A stretch of 27,974 nt of DNA from Bacillota bacterium (GCA_023418755.1 JAEZZE010000434.1:1-27974), one strand, 5' to 3'. Positions 8,925-17,381 are shown, numbered from the stretch's first letter. The notes: generated from the letters alone by a model not told the origin. Program-made: numbers and translations.

Positions 8925-9863
8925 ATGGAGGCCCTGGCCTTGGAGCGAAAAGCCGAGCAGAACCGCGAACTGCGCGAACGGCTGATGCAGCTGAAGAAAG
9001 AACGTAACGCCATTATTCTCGCCCACTATTATCAGCGGGATGAAATACAAGAGGTCGCGGACTTTAGGGGGGACTCCTTCCTCCTGGCACAGAAAGCCGC
9101 TTCTACGGATGCCGATGTCATCGTATTTTGCGGCGTCCACTTCATGGGCGAAAGCGCCAAGATTCTTGCTCCGCACAAGACCGTGCTCGTGCCGGACGAA
9201 CGCGCGGGCTGCCCGATGGCCGACATGGTCAATCCGATCGGCTTGAGAGAGCTTAAGGCGAAGCACCCGAATGCGAAAGTGGTGACGTACATCAACTCCT
9301 CCGCGGACGTGAAGGCCGAGACCGACATCTGCTGCACGTCGGCGAACGCGGTGAAGGTCGTCAATTCCGTCGATGCGGAAGAGGTCATCTGGTGTCCGGA
9401 CAAAAATTTGGGCCACTACGTCTCCCAGCATACCGACAAGAAGATGATCATCTGGGAAGGCTACTGCAACACCCATGACATGCTGACGATCAAGGACGTC
9501 GAAGAGATGCGCGCGAAATATCCGAACGCCGAGTTCGTCGTTCACCCGGAATGCCGCCCCGAAGTGGTGGCGATGGCGGATTTCGTAGGCAGCACCACCG
9601 GTATTTTGAAATATTGCCGCGAATCGAGCCATGACGAGTTTATCGTCGGCACGGAAGACGGCACGGGATATCAACTGCGTCTCGACAGCCCGAACAAGAA
9701 GTTTCACTTCGCCTCCAAGTTCCTGGTCTGCCCGAACATGAAGGTCAACAACCTGAAGAAGGTCGTCAAGGCGTTGGAGACGATGCAACCGGAAATTTAC
9801 GTGCCGCAGGAAGTTGCGGACAAAGCCCGTTTATCGCTGGAGCGCATGCTGCTGGTCAAATAA
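8925..9863 (+). CDS. nadA: Quinolinate synthase NadA
   Basis: This [4Fe-4S] enzyme condenses iminoaspartate with dihydroxyacetone phosphate to quinolinate, the second step of de novo NAD synthesis. The three cluster ligands expected for NadA are present with normal spacing: C96 (AGCPMADM), C181 (EGYCNTHDM) and C269 (CPNMK). Other family marks are ILAHYYQRDEIQEVADF and SADVKAETDICCTSANA. 312 residues is the shorter bacterial form. I chose ATG 8925, which has AAGGGAGG (8908-8915) 9 nt upstream. A longer reading from TTG 8877 would run through the inverted repeat and the ribosome binding site, so it is not believable. First gene of the NAD operon; nadB follows 50 nt later. Confidence 0.97.
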   Translation: MEALALERKAEQNRELRERLMQLKKERNAIILAHYYQRDEIQEVADFRGDSFLLAQKAASTDADVIVFCGVHFMGESAKILAPHKTVLVPDERAGCPMADMVNPIGLRELKAKHPNAKVVTYINSSADVKAETDICCTSANAVKVVNSVDAEEVIWCPDKNLGHYVSQHTDKKMIIWEGYCNTHDMLTIKDVEEMRAKYPNAEFVVHPECRPEVVAMADFVGSTTGILKYCRESSHDEFIVGTEDGTGYQLRLDSPNKKFHFASKFLVCPNMKVNNLKKVVKALETMQPEIYVPQEVADKARLSLERMLLVK

Positions 9864-9913
9864 GGCCGGCGGCTTGCGCTACTCTATTGTCGGAGTGGGA
9901 GACGAATACCCTT

Positions 9914-11530
9914 ATGATTCCACGATACGTTGTCGATTTTGATCTGGACAAGCTTCCTCGCGTAGAGACGGACGTCATCGTGATCGGGGCCGGCATTGCC
10001 GGCCTTTTTACGGCGCTTAAATCGAGCGAGACGCAGCGGGTTCTGATGATTACGAAGAAATCGTTGTTCGACAGCAATACCCGCTATGCGCAAGGCGGCA
10101 TCGCCGCCGTCATGTCGGATGACGATTCCCCCGAGTTTCTGGCCCAGGATACGCTTGTCGCCGGAGCCGGCTTATGCGAGACCGCGGCGGTGGACGCCCT
10201 CGTGCACGAAGGTCCCCAAGGCGTTCAGGAATTGATCCGCTACGGAACGATGTTCGACGAAGAGGACGGTCATTACGCTTTGACGAAGGAAGGCGCGCAC
10301 AGCCAGCGGCGCATTCTGCATGCGAACGGGGATGCAACGGGCTACGAGATCGTTCGGGCGCTGGCGGAGAAAGTCAAAGGGAATGCCGCCATCGAGCTGT
10401 GGGACGATCACTTCGTCCTGGACCTGCTCACGGATAACGGCGAATGCCGCGGCGCCCTCGTGCAGAAGCCCGACGGCTCGCGCGTCGCGGTGTACGGGAA
10501 AGCGACGATTCTATGCACGGGCGGAACGGGACAGCTCTACCGCTATACGACGAATCCGGAAGTCGCGACCGGCGACGGCGTGGCCATGGCTTACCGGGCG
10601 GGCGCGGATATCCGCGATATGGAGTTCAACCAGTTTCATCCGACCTCTCTCTGCTATCCGGGAGCGCCGAGATTTCTGATCTCCGAGGCGGTCCGGGGCG
10701 AGGGCGCTTACTTGAGAAACATCCGCGGAGAGCGTTTCATGGAAAACTACCATCCGCAGCTGGAGCTGGCTCCGAGAGACGTCGTGGCGAGAGCGATCGT
10801 GAGCGAGATGGAAGCGACCAATTCGACCTATGTCTATATCGATATTACGCACGAGACGCCCGAACGGATTCGTCACCGTTTTCCGACGATTCACGAGTAT
10901 TGCTTGAAATTCGGACTCGATATGACGACGGATTGGATTCCGGTCGCTCCCGCCGCGCATTATATGATGGGCGGGGTCAAGACGGATCTGCTAGGGGAGA
11001 CGAGCATCCGCCGGCTGTATGCTTGCGGCGAAGCTTCGTCGACGGGCGTGCACGGCGCGAACCGGCTGGCGAGCAATTCGCTGTCGGAAGCGATCGTGTT
11101 CGGACAACGGATCGTGGACGCGATCGCCAAGCTGCCGGAGCCGCCCGCTGGCGCGGAGAACGGTCCGGCCTCGGATCGCCACGCGGTGCTGAACGGAACG
11201 CTGATCGAGAGGAGGCTGAAGCTGCAGAAGACGATGGTTCGCTACGTCGGCCTTCGCAGAGATCGGGCCGGCCTGCTTAAAGGGCTCGAGGATCTGAAGA
11301 AGCAGCTTCCTCTGTTCCAGATGAACCTGACCAAGAGGGAAGAGTTGGAATACGCCAACCTGCTCACTTGCGCCCTGCTTGTCGCCGAAGGGGCGTTGCA
11401 TCGCGAAGAGAGCCGGGGCGGGCACTACCGCGAGGACTATCCGCAGAAGGATGACCTCAACTGGCGGGTGCATACGATCTTGCATCGGGAAAAAGGGATT
11501 CGCACAGAAAGGGTCGACGACAATGTTTGA
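9914..11530 (+). CDS. nadB: L-aspartate oxidase NadB
   Basis: This FAD enzyme oxidises L-aspartate to iminoaspartate, which is handed to NadA; fumarate or oxygen serves as electron acceptor. The N-terminal dinucleotide-binding motif is VIVIGAGIAGL. The flavin-proximal SNTRYAQGGIAAV, the substrate region DMEFNQFHPTSL and the C-terminal GEASSTGVHGANRLASNSLSEAIVFG are typical of NadB and separate it from succinate dehydrogenase. It is 538 aa from ATG 9914, which has GGGAG (9897-9901) about 12 nt upstream. An in-frame TTG at 9887 has no ribosome binding site. Its last 8 nt overlap nadC. Confidence 0.96.
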   Translation: MIPRYVVDFDLDKLPRVETDVIVIGAGIAGLFTALKSSETQRVLMITKKSLFDSNTRYAQGGIAAVMSDDDSPEFLAQDTLVAGAGLCETAAVDALVHEGPQGVQELIRYGTMFDEEDGHYALTKEGAHSQRRILHANGDATGYEIVRALAEKVKGNAAIELWDDHFVLDLLTDNGECRGALVQKPDGSRVAVYGKATILCTGGTGQLYRYTTNPEVATGDGVAMAYRAGADIRDMEFNQFHPTSLCYPGAPRFLISEAVRGEGAYLRNIRGERFMENYHPQLELAPRDVVARAIVSEMEATNSTYVYIDITHETPERIRHRFPTIHEYCLKFGLDMTTDWIPVAPAAHYMMGGVKTDLLGETSIRRLYACGEASSTGVHGANRLASNSLSEAIVFGQRIVDAIAKLPEPPAGAENGPASDRHAVLNGTLIERRLKLQKTMVRYVGLRRDRAGLLKGLEDLKKQLPLFQMNLTKREELEYANLLTCALLVAEGALHREESRGGHYREDYPQKDDLNWRVHTILHREKGIRTERVDDNV

Positions 11531-12422
11531 ACGGGAAAGCGATTGGGCGATCGGCGGGCCGGCCGTCGAGGCGGTAAAAGAGCAGCTTCGCGCCTGGCTG
11601 GCGGAGGATATCGGTTCCGGCGACGTGACGACGATGTCCACGGTGCCGCCGGGCCATCAATCGAAAGGCATCATCCATGCCAAGCAGGCGGGCGTTCTTG
11701 CGGGCATCCCTCTGGCGCGTCTCGTATTCGAGACGGTCGACCCGGCATTGAAGTTCGACGCGTTGGCTTCGGATGGAGCGAAGGTGGAGCCGGGCACGGT
11801 GCTTGCCGTCGTCGAGGGCTCTTCGCACAGCGTTCTGACGGGAGAACGCCTGGCGCTGAATTTATTGCAGAGGCTATCGGGAATCGCGACGAAGACTAGC
11901 GAATACGTCTTGGGAGCGCAAGGCACTCCGGTACGCGTGACGGATACGCGCAAGACGACGCCGGGCCATCGCACGCTGGAGAAATACGCGGTTCGGATCG
12001 GCGGCGGGGCGAACCATCGGTTCGGCTTGTACGACGCCGTGATGATCAAGGATAATCATATTAAAGCCGCCGGCGGCATTACGGCGGCCGTGCAGAGCGC
12101 CAAATCCCGCATTCCCCATACGATGATGATAGAGGTGGAGGCCGAATCGCTGGCGCAGGCGGAAGAGGCGGTCCGAGCGGGCGCGCATATCGTGATGCTC
12201 GACAATATGAGCACCGCGGCGATGGCCGAGACGGTCAAGGCGATCAGACAGATCTCGCCTTATATCGTGCTGGAGGCATCGGGCGGCATCGCTCCGGAGA
12301 GAGTAGGCGAAATCGCGCGCTGCGGCGTCGACGTCATCTCGGTCGGCGGTCTGACGCATTCTTTCCAAGCGCTGGACATCAGTCTCGACTTGAACGCGAA
12401 GAAGTCGGGGGGTGCGCCATGA
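11523..12422 (+). CDS. nadC: Nicotinate-nucleotide pyrophosphorylase (carboxylating), quinolinate phosphoribosyltransferase NadC
   Basis: Converts quinolinate and PRPP to nicotinate mononucleotide with loss of CO2, completing the de novo branch begun by NadB and NadA. Family marks are AEDIGSGDVTT near the N-terminus, DTRKTTPGHRTLEKYAVRIGGGANHR, the DNHI loop and LEASGGI near the C-terminus. 299 residues. The start is ATG 11523, inside the end of nadB, with AAAGGG (11508-11513) 9 nt upstream; the frame is open further upstream but only because it overlaps nadB. It overlaps coaX by four bases (ATGA), so nadB, nadC and coaX are translationally coupled. Confidence 0.97.
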   Translation: MFERESDWAIGGPAVEAVKEQLRAWLAEDIGSGDVTTMSTVPPGHQSKGIIHAKQAGVLAGIPLARLVFETVDPALKFDALASDGAKVEPGTVLAVVEGSSHSVLTGERLALNLLQRLSGIATKTSEYVLGAQGTPVRVTDTRKTTPGHRTLEKYAVRIGGGANHRFGLYDAVMIKDNHIKAAGGITAAVQSAKSRIPHTMMIEVEAESLAQAEEAVRAGAHIVMLDNMSTAAMAETVKAIRQISPYIVLEASGGIAPERVGEIARCGVDVISVGGLTHSFQALDISLDLNAKKSGGAP

Positions 12423-13189
12423 TTCTCGTCGTCGATGTCGGAAACACGAACATCGTGCTGGGTCTGTACAAGGGCCGGAAGCTGACGCACCATTGGCGAA
12501 TGAGCACGAATCGTTCCGCAACGGTGGATGAATACGGCGTGCTGATCCATAATCTGTTCCAGCTTGCCGGCGTGCGGGCGGAGCAGATCGAGGGCGTCAT
12601 TCTCTCCTGCGTCGTTCCTCCGATTATGAACACGCTGGAGAGGCTGTTCGAAGCTTACGTGGGCAAGCAGGCGCTCGTTGTCGGGCCGGGCATCAAAACG
12701 GGATTGAACATCCGGTACGAGAATCCGCGCGAGGTCGGAGCGGACCGGATCGTCAACGCGGTCGCGGGGATCGAGCAATACGGGATGCCGCTCGTCATCG
12801 TGGATTTCGGGACGGCGACGACCTTCGATTATATCGATCCGACGGGCGCGTATATCGGAGGGGCGATCGTACCGGGAATCGGCATCTCCGCGGAGGCGCT
12901 TTATCAGCGGGCGGCCAAGCTGCCGCGGATCGAGCTGTCCAAGCCGAAGACGGTCATCGGACGCAATACGGTCGCCGCGATGCAATCCGGCATTATCTAC
13001 GGCTACGCCGGGCAAGTCGACGGCATCGTGAAGCGCATTCGCCAAGAATTCGGCGTGCAGCCGAGAGTGATCGCGACCGGCGGATTGGCCGACCTGATCG
13101 CCGAGGAGTCGGAATCGATCGAGACGGTCGATCCGCTGCTTACGCTTGAAGGATTACGGATTGTATACGAGCGAAATAGGCAACAATAG
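12419..13189 (+). CDS. coaX: Type III pantothenate kinase CoaX
   Basis: Catalyses the first step of coenzyme A synthesis, phosphorylating pantothenate; the type III enzymes belong to the ASKHA fold and escape CoA feedback inhibition. Motifs seen: VDVGNTNIVLG (phosphate 1), GADRIVNAVAG, DFGTATTFDYI (phosphate 2, with the catalytic Asp region) and GGAIVPGIGIS. 256 aa, normal. ATG 12419 overlaps the nadC stop by four bases, with a G-rich site just before it. In B. subtilis coaX (yacB) directly follows ftsH; here the nad genes intervene and coaX appears to be carried in their operon. hslO follows after 46 nt. Confidence 0.96.
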   Translation: MILVVDVGNTNIVLGLYKGRKLTHHWRMSTNRSATVDEYGVLIHNLFQLAGVRAEQIEGVILSCVVPPIMNTLERLFEAYVGKQALVVGPGIKTGLNIRYENPREVGADRIVNAVAGIEQYGMPLVIVDFGTATTFDYIDPTGAYIGGAIVPGIGISAEALYQRAAKLPRIELSKPKTVIGRNTVAAMQSGIIYGYAGQVDGIVKRIRQEFGVQPRVIATGGLADLIAEESESIETVDPLLTLEGLRIVYERNRQQ

Positions 13190-13235
13190 ATTGTCGGACG
13201 GATTGGATTTCTCCGCCGAGGGAGGTTGACGGAAT

Positions 13236-14123
13236 ATGGCTATGAAGGACGAAATGATTCGAGGCACCGCGTGGAACGGCGGATTGCGGGTATTCGCCGC
13301 GCGCACGACCGCGCTCGTCTCGGAGCTGCAGCGCAGACAGGATACGTTTCCTACGGCGACTGCGGCTCTTGGTCGTACGGCGACCGCGGCGGCGATGATG
13401 GGCATTATGCTCAAGGACCGGGAGAAGCTGACGGTTCAGGTAAAGGGCGACGGACCGATCGGCCAGATCGTCGTCGACGCCAATGCGGCGGGCGAAGTAA
13501 GGGGCTACGTCGATCACCCGCACGTGCACGTGCCGAGCAACAGCCAAGGCAAACTGGACGTGGCCGGCGTCGTCGGACGAACGGGGCACCTGCACGTGAC
13601 GAAGGATTTGGGGCTAAAAGACCCTTACAGAGGCAGCGTGCCGATCATTTCCGGCGAGATTGGCGAAGATTTTACTTTGTATTTCGCGGATTCCGAGCAG
13701 ACTCCTTCGGCGGTAGGGCTCGGCGTGCTCGTCGATACGGACAATACCGTTCTCCATGCGGGCGGTTTCATCGTTCAGGTCATGCCCGGTCTTCCGGAGG
13801 AGCGGCTCGTTCGACTGGAGCAGGCGATTGCCGCGATGCCGCACGTGACGGCTTTACTGGATCAGGGAGAAACTCCCGAAGGAATACTTCGTTTTCTGGT
13901 GGGAGACGACTTGACGATTCATCAGACGATCGAGCCGGCGTTTCTTTGCCAGTGCTCCAAGGAGAGGTTCGAGCGGGCGCTGCTGACGATCGGCAAGCGA
14001 GAGCTGAGAAGCCTGATCGACGAGGACGGCCAGGCGGAGACGCACTGCCATTTCTGCAACGAGAAATACTTGTTCGACGGCGAGGAGCTGGAGGCTCTCT
14101 ATCGCCTCGCGGACCGGGAATAA
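13236..14123 (+). CDS. hslO: Redox-regulated chaperone Hsp33
   Basis: A cytoplasmic holdase that is switched on when oxidation releases its zinc and forms disulfides. The four zinc-binding cysteines are present as C238-x-C240 and C271-x2-C274 at the C-terminus. The N-terminal domain has RGTAWNGGLRVFAARTT, TATAALGRTATAAAMMG and VKGDGPIGQIVVDANA. 295 residues, normal length. The start at ATG 13236 has GAGGGAGGTT (13218-13226) at good spacing; ATG 13242 is a less likely alternative. Same place as B. subtilis yacC, between coaX and the PrsA-like yacD. Confidence 0.97.
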   Translation: MAMKDEMIRGTAWNGGLRVFAARTTALVSELQRRQDTFPTATAALGRTATAAAMMGIMLKDREKLTVQVKGDGPIGQIVVDANAAGEVRGYVDHPHVHVPSNSQGKLDVAGVVGRTGHLHVTKDLGLKDPYRGSVPIISGEIGEDFTLYFADSEQTPSAVGLGVLVDTDNTVLHAGGFIVQVMPGLPEERLVRLEQAIAAMPHVTALLDQGETPEGILRFLVGDDLTIHQTIEPAFLCQCSKERFERALLTIGKRELRSLIDEDGQAETHCHFCNEKYLFDGEELEALYRLADRE

Positions 14124-14140
14124 CAGAAGGGATGATTCCG

Positions 14141-15094
14141 ATGGGGGAGACGATACGGCGCATGCCGCCGCTCGTACTGATGGCCCTCTTAGCGACGCTG
14201 ATGCTCGCGGCCGGCTGCAGCAAGGATGGCGGCTCGCCCGCTCCGAACGATCAAGAGCCGTCGGAATCGGCGTTCGGCGGCGGCGGAGACGAGGTGATCG
14301 CCACCGTAGGGAAATCGTCTATTACGCGCCAACAGTTGCTGAACCGACTGTTGGCTTCTTATGGTTCCCAGGTTCTCAGGAGCATGATGCTGGCCGAAGC
14401 CGTGAACGAGGAAGCCAAAGCTTTGCGCATCGGAGTGACGGACGAGGAGCTGGAGCAAGAGATAAGATGGATGAGTCAGGGCTACGAGGACGAGGCCGAT
14501 TTCTATCGCTCCATGAAGCAGCAGCTCGGCATGAGCCGCGAGGAAGTCCGGGAAGACGCACGTTACCGGCTGCTGTTGGAGAAGCTGTCGACGTATCAGG
14601 TTCAGGTGTCCCCCGAGGAGATCGGGCGGTACCTGGACGAACACTGGGCGGAATTCCAGCCGGTCAGACAGTATCGCCTGGCTAAAATCCTGGTGCAAAC
14701 GGAAGAGTTGGCGAGGGGGATTCTGGAGAAGCTGGGCGGGGGAGAGGATTTCGCGGAGCTGGCCCGGGCGCATTCCATCGACGAGTTCACGGCGGACCAG
14801 GGCGGAGACGCGGGTTGGATCGATTCGAACGATCCGTTCGAAGCCGCTCCGGTGCTGGAGCAGGCTTCCCGGATGCAGGTCGGGGAGACGACGGGCCCGA
14901 TTCGGACGGATCTAGGCTTCGCGATTATTCGATTGGACGGCGTCGGCGAGGTTCAGACCCGTTCCGAAGAAGAGATTCGGCTTGAAGCGAAGAAGCAGAT
15001 CGCGTTGAGCAAGGCCGTTCCGGCCGGCGACATGGAGCAGGCGCTGCTGGAGAAGTACGGGGCGGTCGTCCTCGACCGGAAGTTGGGTTCTTAA
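14141..15094 (+). CDS. PrsA/YacD-like peptidyl-prolyl isomerase (parvulin) lipoprotein
   Basis: Predicted extracytoplasmic foldase tethered to the membrane outer face. The N-terminus is a lipoprotein signal: positive residues, a hydrophobic stretch (PLVLMALLATLMLA) and the lipobox LAAGC. A SurA_N-like helical region (about 55-170) precedes a parvulin domain (about 180-275) with KILVQTEELARGIL, GEDFAELARAHSID, QGGDAGWID and GPIRTDLGFAIIRLD. 317 aa. I chose ATG 14141 because AGAAGGG lies 9 nt upstream; the ATG at 14132 touches that site. A much longer reading of this frame overlaps hslO and is an artefact. Position corresponds to yacD of B. subtilis, a PrsA paralogue whose clients are not established. 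Confidence 0.9.
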   Translation: MGETIRRMPPLVLMALLATLMLAAGCSKDGGSPAPNDQEPSESAFGGGGDEVIATVGKSSITRQQLLNRLLASYGSQVLRSMMLAEAVNEEAKALRIGVTDEELEQEIRWMSQGYEDEADFYRSMKQQLGMSREEVREDARYRLLLEKLSTYQVQVSPEEIGRYLDEHWAEFQPVRQYRLAKILVQTEELARGILEKLGGGEDFAELARAHSIDEFTADQGGDAGWIDSNDPFEAAPVLEQASRMQVGETTGPIRTDLGFAIIRLDGVGEVQTRSEEEIRLEAKKQIALSKAVPAGDMEQALLEKYGAVVLDRKLGS

Positions 15095-15123
15095 ACGAAT
15101 TACCACCCATAGTTAACCAGCTA

Positions 15124-15153
15124 TTGACAATCCTCTCGGCGGTCTGATAAGAT
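15124..15153 (+). promoter_or_regulatory. Sigma-A promoter of cysK
   Basis: TTGACA (15124-15129), 18 bp, TAAGAT (15148-15153). Predicted start near 15160, giving a leader of about 78 nt before cysK. Confidence 0.82.
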
Positions 15154-15163
15154 GAAATCAGAC
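15142..15163 (+). promoter_or_regulatory. Inverted repeat covering the cysK -10 box, candidate operator
   Basis: GTCTGAT (15142-15148) and ATCAGAC (15157-15163) are perfect reverse complements around AAGATGAA, centred on the -10 box. A second hairpin CCGACT/AGTCGG with loop GTTTT follows at 15170-15186, and the octamer GAAATCAG recurs at about 15154 and 15193. Placement fits a repressor site. In Bacillus cysK is under the Rrf2-type cysteine regulator CymR, but I cannot show that this is a CymR box. Confidence 0.5.
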
Positions 15164-15237
15164 TGAATGCCGACTGTTTTAGTCGGATTAACGAAATCAG
15201 GCGCATAGCCGCTATCTCGTAGGAGGGAACAACTTTA

Positions 15238-16179
15238 ATGGCCAAGATTGTTCAGAACGTGACCCAGCTTATCGGCGATACGCCGCTTGTACGCTTGAAC
15301 CGCGTGGTGCCTGAAGGCAGCGCGGAAATTTACGTTAAGCTCGAATATCAGAACCCGGGTTCCAGCGTTAAGGACCGCATCGCGATCAGCATGGTCGAGG
15401 AAGCGGAGAAGCAAGGCATCATCAAGCCTGGCGTCAGCACGATCGTCGAGCCGACGAGCGGCAACACCGGGATCGGTCTGGCCATGGTTGCCGCGGCTAA
15501 AGGCTACCGCGCGATTCTCGTCATGCCCGAGACGATGAGCTTGGAGCGCCGCAACTTGCTTCGCGCTTACGGAGCCGAGCTCGTGCTGACTCCGGGATCG
15601 GAAGGCATGAACGGCGCCGTCAAGAAAGCCGAAGAGGTCGTCAAGGAAAACCCGGACTATTTCATGCCTCAGCAATTCAAGAACCAAGCGAACGTGAAAA
15701 TTCACCGCGAGACGACGGGACCGGAGATCGTCGAAGCGATCAAATCCTACGACGGCAAGATCGACGCGTTCGTGGCCGGCATCGGTACGGGCGGCACGAT
15801 CTCGGGCGCGGGAGAAGTGTTGAAGCAGAACTTCCCGAATATCAAAGTGTATGCGGTCGAACCCGCTGGATCCCCGCTCTTGTCCGGCGGCGGCCCGGGC
15901 CCTCACAAGATCCAGGGCATCGGAGCGAATTTCATTCCGGAGATTCTGAACCGCGAAGTTTATGACGAAGTCGTCACGGTCGAGAACGAAGAAGCGTTCG
16001 AGACGGCTCGTACCGTCGCCAAGAAGGAAGGTCTGCTGGTCGGCATCTCTTCCGGAGCGGCGATCTACGCCGCGCTCAAGGTGGCGAAGGAGCTGGGCGA
16101 AGGCAAGCGCGTCGTAGCGGTCGTCCCTTCCAACGGCGAACGTTACTTGAGCACGCCTCTGTTCAACTTCGAGAACTGA
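15238..16179 (+). CDS. cysK: Cysteine synthase A (O-acetylserine sulfhydrylase)
   Basis: This PLP enzyme makes L-cysteine from O-acetylserine and sulfide in the cytoplasm. The PLP lysine is K45 in NPGSSVKDR. The substrate loop PTSGNTG spans 72-78, GIGTGGTISGAGE holds the phosphate and SSGAA lies near the C-terminus. 313 aa, normal. ATG 15238 has AGGAGGG (15221-15227) 10 nt upstream. In B. subtilis CysK also serves as corepressor partner of CymR. Here it is a one-gene unit between its own promoter and a terminator; in B. subtilis pabB follows, but here a minus-strand pair intervenes. Confidence 0.97.
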   Translation: MAKIVQNVTQLIGDTPLVRLNRVVPEGSAEIYVKLEYQNPGSSVKDRIAISMVEEAEKQGIIKPGVSTIVEPTSGNTGIGLAMVAAAKGYRAILVMPETMSLERRNLLRAYGAELVLTPGSEGMNGAVKKAEEVVKENPDYFMPQQFKNQANVKIHRETTGPEIVEAIKSYDGKIDAFVAGIGTGGTISGAGEVLKQNFPNIKVYAVEPAGSPLLSGGGPGPHKIQGIGANFIPEILNREVYDEVVTVENEEAFETARTVAKKEGLLVGISSGAAIYAALKVAKELGEGKRVVAVVPSNGERYLSTPLFNFEN

Positions 16180-16205
16180 TCGTCATCCGCAAATTTCGGA
16201 TTGCC

Positions 16206-16251
16206 CAAGGGCCCTTGTCGAAGAAGCCGAGAGCTATTCGGCGGGGCCTTG
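16206..16251 (+). other. Two-part hairpin after cysK, no T-run
   Basis: CAAGGGCCC (16206-16214) pairs with GGGGCCTTG (16243-16251) with one G-G mismatch; inside, GCCGA (16226-16230) pairs with TCGGC (16238-16242). The left arm also begins a perfect 12-bp palindrome, CAAGGGCCCTTG. Without a T-run it is not a terminator on its own, but it may stabilise the 3' end of the cysK message. Confidence 0.45.
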
Positions 16252-16256
16252 AACTA

Positions 16257-16311
16257 AGAGAGACGACTCCGTATCCACCAATTGGATGGATATGGAGCCG
16301 TCTCTCTTTTT
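16257..16311 (+). terminator. Rho-independent terminator of cysK
   Basis: AGAGAGACG (16257-16265) pairs with CGTCTCTCT (16299-16307). The interior holds further pairing (CTCC with GGAG, TATCC with GGATA), and TTTTT follows. The convergent binding-protein gene on the minus strand ends at 16352; its side of the hairpin has only a weak T stretch. Confidence 0.92.
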
Positions 16312-16351
16312 CCGCTAACCGATTATGGCTATCCGAGTGTCGAACCGATCG

Positions 16352-17350
16352 TTACTGCTGAGTAATCAGCTTGACTACGTCGTCGATTTTTTTTCCGTGG
16401 GCGATCGCCCCGGCTGCCATCCAATAGCTAATGTCTACTTCAAATACATGATTGTTCTTTACGGCGGGCAGATCCTGCCACAGGGAGCTGTTCCGCAACT
16501 CGACTGCTTTGTCTCGCGCGGCTTCTCCCTGCACAAGAAGGAAAATATAATCCGCATCCAGATCGGGCAGCAACTCCAGGGAAAATGAATAGTTGTAGTC
16601 CCAGCTTAGCTCTTTAATGAGCGGATGAGGCTCCAGTCCCAGATCGTCGTAAAGCACGGGCCCGCTATAGTAGGTGCCGTCCATTAGCAGGAACTCTTTG
16701 GGCTTGACGCGGATAACGGCGAATGTTTTTCCCTCGGTATACGGCTGCAACACGGCTTTGGCTTCCTCAAGCTTGTCCTCGTATGCCTGGATAGCGGCGT
16801 TGGCTTCCTCTTGTTTCCCTAAGATATCGCCAAGCGTATGCAGCGTGTCTTTCCAACTGACCGTCGCGTCTTCGAATGCATAGGTCGGCGCGATTTTGCC
16901 GAATTGCTCATAGCCTCCGTCCTTGGCCAGATTGCTCGTGTAAAGTACGATAATATCCGGGTCGGCGGCAAGCAAGGCCTCTAGATTAGGACCATCCGTA
17001 AAGTCGAGGAAGGGGACATCCTCCAAGTAAGGCTGAAGATAATCTTGGACGTAGCTGCCCAGCGACCACTGCAGGGCCGGCGTAACCCCCAAGGCGACCA
17101 GCGCGTCTTCCACGTAAGGAGCGACGATACGTTCGGGATGGACGGGGATAACGACGTCGCCGACGATGTCGTGGACGATTCTCGTCTGTTGAGCGTTAGG
17201 GGCAGCGCTATCGCTCGGTTCCGCAGAGGAATTTCCCGCGATGGGCCGGGCGGACGGATCTCCCGTCTTGGCTTCGCCGCAGGCCGCCGCAAGCAGGACG
17301 ACTACGGATAAAATCATAATGGACAACCCTTTTTTTCTTAATCTGATCAT
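16352..17350 (-). CDS. Iron-siderophore-type ABC transporter substrate-binding lipoprotein
   Basis: Predicted to capture a ferric siderophore outside the cell and pass it to a permease. The N-terminus is a lipoprotein signal with lipobox LAAAC (lipid-bearing Cys24), followed by a Ser/Ala/Pro-rich linker. The rest is a class III (FecB/FhuD/FeuA-like) binding fold: TRIVHDIVGDVVIPVHPERIV, then LVALGVTP, NLEALLAADPDIIVLY, and a C-terminal LWQDLPAVKNNHVFEVD segment typical of the family. 332 aa. The ribosome binding site GGAGGAG precedes ATG 17350. A Fur box lies at 17367-17381. No permease or ATPase gene is adjacent, so it must use a transporter encoded elsewhere. The exact siderophore cannot be read from sequence. 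Confidence 0.92.
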   Translation of the reverse strand: MIRLRKKGLSIMILSVVVLLAAACGEAKTGDPSARPIAGNSSAEPSDSAAPNAQQTRIVHDIVGDVVIPVHPERIVAPYVEDALVALGVTPALQWSLGSYVQDYLQPYLEDVPFLDFTDGPNLEALLAADPDIIVLYTSNLAKDGGYEQFGKIAPTYAFEDATVSWKDTLHTLGDILGKQEEANAAIQAYEDKLEEAKAVLQPYTEGKTFAVIRVKPKEFLLMDGTYYSGPVLYDDLGLEPHPLIKELSWDYNYSFSLELLPDLDADYIFLLVQGEAARDKAVELRNSSLWQDLPAVKNNHVFEVDISYWMAAGAIAHGKKIDDVVKLITQQ

Positions 17351-17366
17351 GGGACTCCTCCGATGT

Positions 17367-17381
17367 TGATTATCATTCTCA
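17367..17381 (-). promoter_or_regulatory. Fur box and -10 region of the binding-protein gene
   Basis: On the minus strand TGAGAATGATAATCA matches the 7-1-7 Fur consensus (TGATAAT-N-ATTATCA) at 12 of 14 specified positions. A -10-like TATGAT sits just upstream on that strand (17392-17387), so the box covers the likely start site, the normal arrangement for iron repression. No convincing -35 is visible. Confidence 0.82.

Noticed and set aside
13226..14140. N-terminal extension of the PrsA-like frame across hslO
   Set aside because: It is an Arg/Gly-rich out-of-frame reading of hslO. The real start is the lipoprotein signal at 14141 with its own ribosome binding site.
15095..15237. T-box or S-box riboswitch before cysK
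   Set aside because: The leader is only about 78 nt, with no T-box sequence or S-box core; only short inverted repeats are present.
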